From the NCBI GenBank assembly GCA_023485205.1, contig JAMCZX010000038.1, positions 1-15,451 on the forward strand: a stretch of DNA of 15,451 nucleotides. The letters run 5' to 3'. Below the pieces are notes generated by a model, which was given only the letters and a program-made list of their open reading frames with translations, had not been told where the DNA came from and searched no databases. The stretch is from Candidatus Omnitrophota bacterium (GTDB taxonomy: Bacteria; Ratteibacteria; UBA8468; B48-G9; DTJG01). The first letter of the stretch is position 1, and each line of letters begins with the position of its first letter. Positions 6,872-12,994 of this stretch are shown here, piece after piece. Made by a program: the position numbers and the translations under genes.

Positions 6872-8079
6872 TGCCGAAAAGAATAGAAGAACTATTGGAA
6901 ATAATTGTCAAAGAAAATGCCGCTGACCTTCATTTAAATGTTGGACTCCCTCCAATGATGAGGGGAAGAAAAGGTCTTAAACCAATGGATAGTCAGGCTC
7001 TTACTTCAGATGATACCACAGCATATATGAAAGCCATTACATCCAGAGAGCATCAGGAAGAACTTCAAAAAGTGGGTGGAACAGATTTTGGTTTTGCATT
7101 TAAGGATATAGCAAGATTTCGTGTAAGTGTATTTAAGGAAAAAGCGCAGATTGCAATGGCCCTCCGTCTTATTCCTTACCAGTTTCTTAGTTTCAAGGAG
7201 ATAGGATTGGATGAAAAAACAATGAGGTATATTATTACAAAGCCACGTGGTTTGGTACTGGTTACAGGACCTACCGGCAGTGGTAAAACAACTACCCTTG
7301 CCTCTGTTATTAATTATATAAATGAGCATATGGGAAAGCATATTATTACTGTTGAAGACCCTATTGAATATTATCATAATCATAAACGGTCAATTATTAC
7401 ACAAAGAGAACTTGGTGTAGATGTTCCTACCTTTGCAGAGGCATTAAGAAGAGGCTTAAGACAGGACCCGGATGTTTTCCTTGTTGGTGAAATGAGAGAC
7501 CTTGAAACTATTGAAGCCGCTATAACAGCAGCAGAAACAGGCCATCTTGTTTTTGGCACACTTCATACCACAGGAACTGCCAGAACAATTGATAGAATTG
7601 TTAATGTATTTCCTGTGGCACAACAGGAACAGATAAGAATGATGCTTTCTGTTTCAATTTTGGCTATAATATCCCAGATACTACTTAATAGGGTTGACAA
7701 GCCTGGAAGAATTGCAGGATTTGAGGTGATGATTTCCACAGCCTCAATACAAAATCTTATACGGGAAAAAAAGACTTATCGTATTACTTCTGATATACAA
7801 ACCGGTGGTAAGTGGGGTATGTATACATTAGATGCCTGTTTAATGAAACTCTTTAAAGAAAAAAAGATTTCCTTTGATGATGTTTTAATTTATAGTTATG
7901 ACCCACAACAGGTGGTGACACAGTTAATAGCTGAAGAAGTAATTGATACTGAATCTGCAATTGCTGCCCAGGCTCAAAAAGAAGGGCTTCAGGAAGTCAC
8001 GCTTGATGATGAAATGGAACAAAAAGAAAAAATACAAAACCAGGAGACACAAAGTGCCGGAGAAAAAGTTATTAGGTGA
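6871..8079 (+). CDS. pilT: PilT-family pilus retraction ATPase
   Basis: The 402-residue cytoplasmic hexameric ATPase depolymerises type IV pili. The N-terminal PAS-like part has the PilT hallmarks NAADLHLNVGLPPMMRGRKG and GTDFGFAF..ARFRVSVF. Walker A is GPTGSGKT (133-140), the Walker B region DVFLVGEMRD (201-210) and the histidine box GHLVFGTLHTT. The retraction signature AIRNLIRE is present as SIQNLIRE (292-299). It has no zinc tetracysteine, as expected for PilT and unlike the flanking GspE copies. The last 40-45 residues are a charged tail rich in E, Q and K, longer than in most PilT proteins (about 345-370 residues). The tail's 3' end overlaps the next gene by 26 nt. Retraction suggests twitching or DNA-uptake pili rather than a pure secretion system. 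Confidence 0.94.
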   Translation: MPKRIEELLEIIVKENAADLHLNVGLPPMMRGRKGLKPMDSQALTSDDTTAYMKAITSREHQEELQKVGGTDFGFAFKDIARFRVSVFKEKAQIAMALRLIPYQFLSFKEIGLDEKTMRYIITKPRGLVLVTGPTGSGKTTTLASVINYINEHMGKHIITVEDPIEYYHNHKRSIITQRELGVDVPTFAEALRRGLRQDPDVFLVGEMRDLETIEAAITAAETGHLVFGTLHTTGTARTIDRIVNVFPVAQQEQIRMMLSVSILAIISQILLNRVDKPGRIAGFEVMISTASIQNLIREKKTYRITSDIQTGGKWGMYTLDACLMKLFKEKKISFDDVLIYSYDPQQVVTQLIAEEVIDTESAIAAQAQKEGLQEVTLDDEMEQKEKIQNQETQSAGEKVIR

Positions 8080-9778
8080 AATACTTTTGGAAAAGGGAAT
8101 GCTTTCAGAAATGGAATTGGAAATAGCCCTAAAAGAACAAAGACAAACCAAACAATTATTGGGAAGAGTTCTTATTGAGAAGGGATATATTCAGGAAAAG
8201 GACCTGTTAGAAGCCCTTGGTATACAATCAGGAATAGAAACTGTTAATTTGAAAAACACTGTTATTGAAAAAGATGCTATAAGTGTGTTTCCTTCTGCTC
8301 TTGCCAAAACCTATAATGTTTTACCAATAAAATTTGAAAAAAATACTATTACACTTGCAGTAAGTGATGCGTTAAATCTCAATATGCAGGATGATATTTC
8401 ATTTGTTTTAAATTACAAAGTAAAAATGGTTTTAGCAGATAAAAATGATATTCAGGAACTTATTTCCACTTATTATGGAGCAGAAATAGAATCAGTTGAT
8501 GACCTTGTCAAATGGTTATCCCAGGATGTTGCAGAAATGGAAGAACTTGATACCCTTGCTTCATCAAGGGGGGAATATGCCACAATCACAAGTCTTGAAG
8601 AAATAGCTTCTCTTCCGCCTGTTGTAAAACTTTTTGATATTATTCTCCTTCAGGTAATCAGGGATAATGCCTCTGATGTTCATCTTGAACCTTTTGAAGA
8701 AGATTTTCGTGTCCGGTATAGAGTTGATGGTGTTCTTTATGATATGATACATCCTCCAAAAGGTCTTGCCTTTGCTCTTTTCTGCAGATTTAAGATAATG
8801 GCAGGGATGGATATTGCAGAAAGAAGACTCCCTCAGGATGGAAGAATTGAGCTTTCTATTATGGGAAGGCCTGTAGACCTGCGTGTTTCAACTGTTCCAA
8901 CGGTTTTTGGAGAATGTCTGGCTATCCGTGTTCTTGATAGAGGTAAAACCATATTTGAGCTTGAAACAATAGGGCTCCTTGAAAAAGAAAGAGAAATAGT
9001 TGAAACCCTTATGAAAAAACCTTATGGGATAATTCTTGCTACAGGACCAACAGGAAGTGGAAAAACAACTACTCTTTATTCTATGATAAGAAAAATTAAT
9101 ACCCCTGAAGTAAAAGTAATAACAACAGAAGACCCTGTAGAATATATGCTTGAAGGAGCAGTACAGGTTCCAATAAAAGAAAATATCGGACTTACATTTG
9201 CTGCCTGTATAAGAAGTATTTTAAGGCAGGACCCTGATATTATACTTGTTGGTGAAATTAGAGATTTTGAAACAAGTCAGATGGCTATACAATCCGCCTT
9301 AACAGGTCATATTGTTTTAAGCACTCTTCATACAAATGATGCTCCTTCCACAGTTATGAGACTTATTGATATGAAGGTTGAACCTTTTCTTCTTTCTTCA
9401 ACAATACAGGGTATAATCGCCCAGAGACTTGTCAGGGTTCTCTGTCCAAGATGCAAACAGGAATATAAACCATCCGAAGAGGAAATGATTGCATTTAGTT
9501 TAACAGCCCAGCAGATTGAAAAAATGAAATTTTATAAAGCCAAAGGATGTCCATTTTGTAGGGGTGGATATAAAGGAAGGCTTGCTATATTTGAAGTTCT
9601 TGTTCCTACAGAATTATTCTGGAAAGCCGTAATTGAAAGAAAACCTTTGGGAGAAATCAGGAAGATAGCCATAGAAGATTGTGGTATGAAAACATTGGTG
9701 GAAGATGGACTTGAAAAGGTTTCTATGGGAATAACCTCATTGGAAGAAATTGCAAGAGAAGTACATGGTTATGGTTGA
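8054..9778 (+). CDS. Second PilB/GspE assembly ATPase with MshEN (c-di-GMP-binding type) N-terminal domain
   Basis: I start the gene at GTG 8054, giving 574 residues, because AGGAG (8042-8046) lies 7 nt upstream and the family N-terminus begins there. An ATG at 7943 in the same frame would add 37 lysine-rich residues of out-of-frame pilT sequence. The N-terminus holds two 24-residue MshEN motifs separated by five residues, LLGEILLEKGMLSEMELEIA.. and LLGRVLIEKGYIQEKDLLEA.., each ending in Q. The arginine expected at motif position 1 is leucine in both. A T2SSE_N domain, the N2 domain (ASDVHLEPFEEDFRVRYRVD, RRLPQDGRIEL) and the motor follow: Walker A 331-338, ILVGEIRD, GHIVLSTLHTND. The zinc cysteines are C464/C467 and C499/C502. 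It is clearly paralogous to the first copy but not a recent duplicate. Overlap with pilT by 26 nt implies coupled translation. Confidence 0.93.
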   Translation: MPEKKLLGEILLEKGMLSEMELEIALKEQRQTKQLLGRVLIEKGYIQEKDLLEALGIQSGIETVNLKNTVIEKDAISVFPSALAKTYNVLPIKFEKNTITLAVSDALNLNMQDDISFVLNYKVKMVLADKNDIQELISTYYGAEIESVDDLVKWLSQDVAEMEELDTLASSRGEYATITSLEEIASLPPVVKLFDIILLQVIRDNASDVHLEPFEEDFRVRYRVDGVLYDMIHPPKGLAFALFCRFKIMAGMDIAERRLPQDGRIELSIMGRPVDLRVSTVPTVFGECLAIRVLDRGKTIFELETIGLLEKEREIVETLMKKPYGIILATGPTGSGKTTTLYSMIRKINTPEVKVITTEDPVEYMLEGAVQVPIKENIGLTFAACIRSILRQDPDIILVGEIRDFETSQMAIQSALTGHIVLSTLHTNDAPSTVMRLIDMKVEPFLLSSTIQGIIAQRLVRVLCPRCKQEYKPSEEEMIAFSLTAQQIEKMKFYKAKGCPFCRGGYKGRLAIFEVLVPTELFWKAVIERKPLGEIRKIAIEDCGMKTLVEDGLEKVSMGITSLEEIAREVHGYG

Positions 9779-9797
9779 TAATAAATAATAACAACTA

Positions 9798-9827
9798 TTT
9801 ACTTTTTCCTATATTTTCAAGTATAAT
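9798..9827 (+). promoter_or_regulatory. Putative promoter of pilC
   Basis: TTTACT (9798-9803), 18 bp, TATAAT (9822-9827) with AAA following, in the 70-bp gap before pilC. Transcription would start near 9834. AGGA (9838-9841) 7 nt before the ATG serves as ribosome binding site. Confidence 0.55.
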
Positions 9828-9848
9828 AAATAAACTTAGGAAAATATT

Positions 9849-11159
9849 ATGCCAATATTTCAATATAATGCTCTTGATTCTTCTGGGAAAACCTTAAAAG
9901 GAAGCCTTGATGCTGTTACTTTACAGGATGCTATAAGCAAGCTTAAAAGTATGGGGTACTTTGTTACAAATATCGTTTCCCCCAAACCTTCCAAGTCTGA
10001 ATCTGTTCAAATACCAGCGCCTTCACAGCCGCAATCTCAGGGTTTACCGCAAGCCAAGAAAAAAAAGAAAAAGCAAAAAGTTTCTATGAGTATGAATATT
10101 AACATTCCATTTCTTGGTAATAAAATAAAAGGCAAGGAATTGACAATTATTACAAGACAGCTTGCTACACTTATTGGCGCAGGATTGCCTTTGCTGCGTG
10201 CTTTAAAGGTTATTGAAGAACAAAGCTCCAGTTCTGCTTCTCCTATTATTAGAAAGATTGCTGCAAATATTGAAGAGGGCGCACTTTTTTCTGAATCTCT
10301 GGCAAAATTCCCAAAAAGTTTTACAAGGATTTATGTTTCAATGATTAAAGCAGGTGAAGCCAGTGGGTCTCTGGAAATAATATTAAGAAGATTAGCTGAT
10401 TTTATGGAAAAAGAAGCCAAAATAAAAGGAAAAATAAAATCAGCAATGGCATATCCGATAATGGTTATTATTGTTGCTTCTGCAATTTTAACATTTATTA
10501 TGTTGAAAATTATACCAATATTTGTAGGTATTTTTAAAAGTTTTAATGCTGGAACTCTTCCTGCTCCCACATTATTACTTATGCATCTGTCAAATATATT
10601 TAGACATAAATTTTATCTTGTAGTTATATGGGTAATAGCATTTGTTATATTTTATAAAATTTTAAATAAAATCAGATTTACAAAATTCTGGATTGATAAA
10701 GGTAAAATGCGTATGCCTGTTTTTGGCCCTCTTGTTTCAAAAACAATATTTGCCCGTTTTTCAAGTACATTTGCAACACTTATAACAAGTGGTGTCCCAA
10801 TTTTACAGGCATTGCAGATTGTCAGGGATACAGTTGGCAATTCAGTTGTTGCCAAAGGGGTTAATGAAATAAGAAACAGAGTAAGGGAAGGAGAAGGAAT
10901 ATCAGGGGTAATGGGAAGAACAAAAGTATTTCCTCCGATGGTAACCCATATGATTGCTGTTGGGGAAGAAACAGGAGCAATAGATGCCATGCTTGAAAAG
11001 GTGGCAGATGCCTATGAAGCAGAAGTTGATGCAGCAGTCAGTGCCTTAACATCAATATTGGAACCTGTTTTAATAGTGTTTTTGGGAGGAATTATAGGCT
11101 TTATAGTTATTTCCATCTGGATGCCTTTGATTAAACTTGACCTTGCTATGGAAAAATAA
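9849..11159 (+). CDS. pilC: Inner-membrane platform protein PilC/GspF
   Basis: The 436-residue polytopic protein couples the assembly ATPase to pilin insertion. The N-terminus MPIFQYNALDSSGKTLKGSL and the kept DAISKLKSMGYFV are the PilC/GspF start. Two T2SSF domains follow: about 110-230 (ELTIITRQLATLIGAGLPLL.. with MIKAGEASGSLE) and about 300-425 (FSSTFATLITSGVPILQAL.. with MIAVGEETGAID). Hydrophobic helices lie at roughly 200-225, 250-272 and 402-425. Between the N-terminal domain and the first T2SSF domain is a Pro/Gln/Ser-rich linker ending in a lysine block (KKKKKKQK, about residues 71-78). It has its own promoter and is separated from the upstream ATPase by 70 bp, so it can be expressed independently. 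Confidence 0.94.
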   Translation: MPIFQYNALDSSGKTLKGSLDAVTLQDAISKLKSMGYFVTNIVSPKPSKSESVQIPAPSQPQSQGLPQAKKKKKKQKVSMSMNINIPFLGNKIKGKELTIITRQLATLIGAGLPLLRALKVIEEQSSSSASPIIRKIAANIEEGALFSESLAKFPKSFTRIYVSMIKAGEASGSLEIILRRLADFMEKEAKIKGKIKSAMAYPIMVIIVASAILTFIMLKIIPIFVGIFKSFNAGTLPAPTLLLMHLSNIFRHKFYLVVIWVIAFVIFYKILNKIRFTKFWIDKGKMRMPVFGPLVSKTIFARFSSTFATLITSGVPILQALQIVRDTVGNSVVAKGVNEIRNRVREGEGISGVMGRTKVFPPMVTHMIAVGEETGAIDAMLEKVADAYEAEVDAAVSALTSILEPVLIVFLGGIIGFIVISIWMPLIKLDLAMEK

Positions 11160-11180
11160 AAGTAAATGATATAAAAGTGT

Positions 11181-11210
11181 TTGAAGAATATATTAAGGGA
11201 ATAATAGTAT
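11181..11210 (+). promoter_or_regulatory. Putative promoter of the prepilin genes
   Basis: TTGAAG (11181-11186), 18 bp, TAGTAT (11205-11210). An overlapping TATACT at 11208-11213 is the alternative -10 but leaves 21 bp. The 8-bp palindrome AGTATACT covers both. The site is upstream of the strongest Shine-Dalgarno sequence in the window, as expected for an abundant pilin. Confidence 0.4.
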
Positions 11211-11230
11211 ACTTAAAAAAGCAAGACAAG

Positions 11231-11236
11231 AGGAGG
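11231..11236 (+). promoter_or_regulatory. Strong Shine-Dalgarno sequence of the first prepilin
   Basis: AGGAGG with 8 nt to the ATG at 11245. It is a perfect match to the anti-Shine-Dalgarno sequence, whereas the ATPase genes have weak or no sites. This suggests the prepilin is made in much larger amounts. Confidence 0.85.
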
Positions 11237-11244
11237 ATAAAATA

Positions 11245-12069
11245 ATGGATAAAAAAATGGAGATATTTAAGAGTGCAAATCATAGTAAGAGCGGTTTTAC
11301 CCTCATAGAGCTTTTGGTTGTCATAGCCATTATTGCTATCCTTGCAGCCATGCTTCTTCCTGCTTTAACCAAGGCAAAACAAAAAGCCAATGAAGCAGTG
11401 GATATGAATAATATAAGACAATTTGAAACAGCATTTCAGATGTATGAACAGGATAATCACCAGAATTTCCCTGTTGCATATGGGACATATACCAATTCTC
11501 TTTATCCTTCATCTGACAATAGCAATCCGAAAATTTATCCTGCAGTAGGTACTGGGACCATTTATCCTGATTATCTAAATAATTCAAAGATTTTCTGGTC
11601 CCCTGGAGCAATAAATAGAGGGGTTCCTCCTCCAACAGGTCCAATAATTGGAAATGGGGATCAACTTGGGTCCTCAGATTATCAAAATGAATGGTATGCC
11701 AGTTATGCTTTTACTTTTGGTTTGACACTAGGTAATACTCTTTCTGTTCCTGTGCCAATCATAAGTGACAAGGGGATATATAATACAGGAAGTCTTTCTC
11801 AATATCCCAATCTATATCAGAATTTAGCTTATCCGAGTAATGTATTTAATCCATTAGCAGGAAATTTTCCTGATGGTATAAATGTAGGTTATATAGATGG
11901 GTCTGCAGCGTGGATACCTATTTCACATATAGTATGGGCAAATCTTAATTTTACTTATTACAACAATAATCCACCTAATGTAGCATGCCAATCAGATGGA
12001 ACAGGACTAAATGTTTCAGGCCCCTATACATCTCTTACTTCTACTCAACAACAAGATTGGGGACAATAA
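11245..12069 (+). CDS. Prepilin-type protein with degenerate H-X9-DG pattern (candidate major pilin)
   Basis: The 274-residue protein has a 17-residue leader and a class III prepilin processing site: SKSG17 then F18TLIELLVVIAIIAILAAM, with glutamate at mature position 5. The hydrophobic helix leads into KAKQKANEAVDMNNIRQFETAFQMYEQDN, the usual amphipathic alpha1-C. The large, aromatic- and Asn/Pro-rich C-terminal part contains FPDGINVGYIDGSAAWIP. This matches the H-X9-DG arrangement of DUF1559-like proteins of Planctomycetes, Lentisphaerae and relatives, except that the histidine position is F208 (DG at 218-219). It would be cleaved and N-methylated by a PilD-type peptidase, which is not in the window, and assembled by the upstream ATPases. 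The first 35 bp of the processing-site region are almost identical to those of the next gene. Its exact role (major pilin or large pseudopilin) is inferred from position and ribosome binding site strength. Confidence 0.88.
   Translation: MDKKMEIFKSANHSKSGFTLIELLVVIAIIAILAAMLLPALTKAKQKANEAVDMNNIRQFETAFQMYEQDNHQNFPVAYGTYTNSLYPSSDNSNPKIYPAVGTGTIYPDYLNNSKIFWSPGAINRGVPPPTGPIIGNGDQLGSSDYQNEWYASYAFTFGLTLGNTLSVPVPIISDKGIYNTGSLSQYPNLYQNLAYPSNVFNPLAGNFPDGINVGYIDGSAAWIPISHIVWANLNFTYYNNNPPNVACQSDGTGLNVSGPYTSLTSTQQQDWGQ
11293..11327 (+). repeat. Near-identical prepilin processing-site DNA, copy 1
   Basis: These 35 bases match 12109-12143 with one mismatch (C versus T, silent). They encode GFTLIELLVVIA. 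Identity then drops to ordinary paralogue level, and the C-terminal halves of the two proteins are unrelated. Confidence 0.85.
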
Positions 12070-12085
12070 TAAAAAAATTATAAAT

Positions 12086-12090
12086 GGAGG
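12086..12090 (+). promoter_or_regulatory. Shine-Dalgarno sequence of the GspG-like gene
   Basis: GGAGG with 6 nt to the ATG at 12097, in the 27-bp gap after the first prepilin gene. No separate promoter is visible, so the two genes are probably one transcript. Confidence 0.8.
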
Positions 12091-12096
12091 ACAAAA

Positions 12097-12840
12097 ATGA
12101 ATAAAAAAGGTTTTACCCTTATAGAGCTTTTGGTTGTCATAGCAATTATTGTTATTCTTATGTCAATGCTTTTGCCTGCTTTGAAAAAAGGACAACAAAC
12201 AGCAGCAATTGACCAGGCAAAAGCAGAAATGGCAGCCCTTGCAGGGACAGAAGAAATGGTAAAGAATGATACAGGCTGGTATGTTAGATTAGCAGATTTA
12301 GGGAATAAATCGCCATTAACTTCAACTGAGGTTAGTCCTGTGGTTAATGGAGCAAGCATGGGTTCTTATACAGATACGACTGATACTTTTGCTTATGTGC
12401 AATGGAAGAATTATCCCAACACACCACCCATTTATACAGATTCAACATCTTCAGAAAGTCAGTTAACATATCCTACAACATGGAATGGACCATACCAGAT
12501 ATTTCAACCAAAAGATTGTTATTATTCTGGACAGGGTTCCTATCAGGCAAATGGTTCTCTTTTAACTGTAAAATCCACAGTTCCAACGGGTGGACCTGGT
12601 GAATGGCGTGGTTCTCCTGTTCAAGTTTCTGATGGTACTCCTCTTGACCCATGGGGGCATCCATATCTTATGGCATGGAATTCTAATTTAGATGTTATGG
12701 TAATTTATTCTGGGGGCCCTGATGGTGTTTTAGGGACAGAAGCTGGAGCAGTAGTTGCCGGAGATACAGCTGTAAATGGAACAGGAGCCAGTACTGATAC
12801 CATTAATAAGAGTGATGACCTGGTATATGAATTCAGGTAA
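12097..12840 (+). CDS. GspG-like type II secretion / pilus pseudopilin
   Basis: The 247-residue protein has a very short leader (MNKKG5) and processing before F6TLIELLVVIAIIVILMSM, with glutamate at mature position 5. The C-terminal part carries the GspG signatures. WNGPY is at about 130, GTPLDPWGHPY at 180-190 (D184, W186, G187, Y190), and VMVIYSGGPDGVLGT is at about 205-219. The end DDLVYEF corresponds to the calcium-site strand of GspG. GspG is the main subunit of the secretion pseudopilus. Here it is longer than the usual 140-150 residues because of insertions before and after the WNGPY region. It is followed by a candidate terminator. A GspG-type fold beside PilT suggests a mixed or dual-use system. 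Confidence 0.88.
   Translation: MNKKGFTLIELLVVIAIIVILMSMLLPALKKGQQTAAIDQAKAEMAALAGTEEMVKNDTGWYVRLADLGNKSPLTSTEVSPVVNGASMGSYTDTTDTFAYVQWKNYPNTPPIYTDSTSSESQLTYPTTWNGPYQIFQPKDCYYSGQGSYQANGSLLTVKSTVPTGGPGEWRGSPVQVSDGTPLDPWGHPYLMAWNSNLDVMVIYSGGPDGVLGTEAGAVVAGDTAVNGTGASTDTINKSDDLVYEFR
12109..12143 (+). repeat. Near-identical prepilin processing-site DNA, copy 2
   Basis: This is the second copy of the 35-bp segment at 11293-11327, with one mismatch. It encodes the same GFTLIELLVVIA motif in the GspG-like gene. Confidence 0.85.
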
Positions 12841-12847
12841 GAGTAAG

Positions 12848-12896
12848 ATTCCTGAGAAATTCTTCACAGGGAATACATAAAATTTCATCTTTTTTT
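12848..12896 (+). terminator. Candidate intrinsic terminator after the GspG-like gene
   Basis: ATTCCTG (12848-12854) pairs with CAGGGAAT (12867-12874) with a one-base bulge, and an inner GAA/TTC extends the stem. A run of T follows at 12890-12896, about 15 bases after the stem. The distance and low G+C make it weak, but its place between two units, with a new promoter downstream, supports it. Confidence 0.4.
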
Positions 12897-12900
12897 ATTT

Positions 12901-12937
12901 TTCCATATTAAGTCCAAAAATGGAATTAGTACTTCCA
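12901..12937. promoter_or_regulatory. Nested TTCCA/TGGAA inverted repeats upstream of the PilX-like gene
   Basis: TTCCAT (12901-12906) is complementary to ATGGAA (12920-12925), and TGGAA (12921-12925) is complementary to TTCCA (12933-12937). The middle element can pair with either side. The second pair is a TGGAA-N7-TTCCA dyad ending 9 bp before the -35. It could be an operator or alternative hairpins; the function is unknown. Confidence 0.3.
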
Positions 12938-12946
12938 AAATTTATA

Positions 12947-12976
12947 TTTACAAAATAAATAGAATAGTAGTATAAT
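12947..12976 (+). promoter_or_regulatory. Putative promoter of the PilX-like gene
   Basis: TTTACA (12947-12952), 18 bp, TATAAT (12971-12976) followed by AAAT. Transcription would start near 12983, only about 12 nt before the preferred ATG at 12995. Confidence 0.65.
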
Positions 12977-12994
12977 AAATATGGGGTGAGGAAA

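Noticed and set aside
7943..8053. Upstream ATG extension of the second GspE/PilB
   Set aside because: The added 37 residues are pilT sequence read in a shifted frame (KKKKYKTRRHK). The GTG at 8054 has AGGAG at good spacing and starts at the family N-terminus.
10058..10076. Run of eight A in pilC as a programmed frameshift or phase-variation site
   Set aside because: The frame is intact on both sides and encodes a plausible lysine-rich linker. No alternative product or supporting stem is visible, and such runs are expected in AT-rich DNA.
12402..12664. Short open frames on both strands inside the GspG-like gene
   Set aside because: The main frame carries DPWGHPY and DGVLGT, diagnostic of GspG. 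The short frames have no support.
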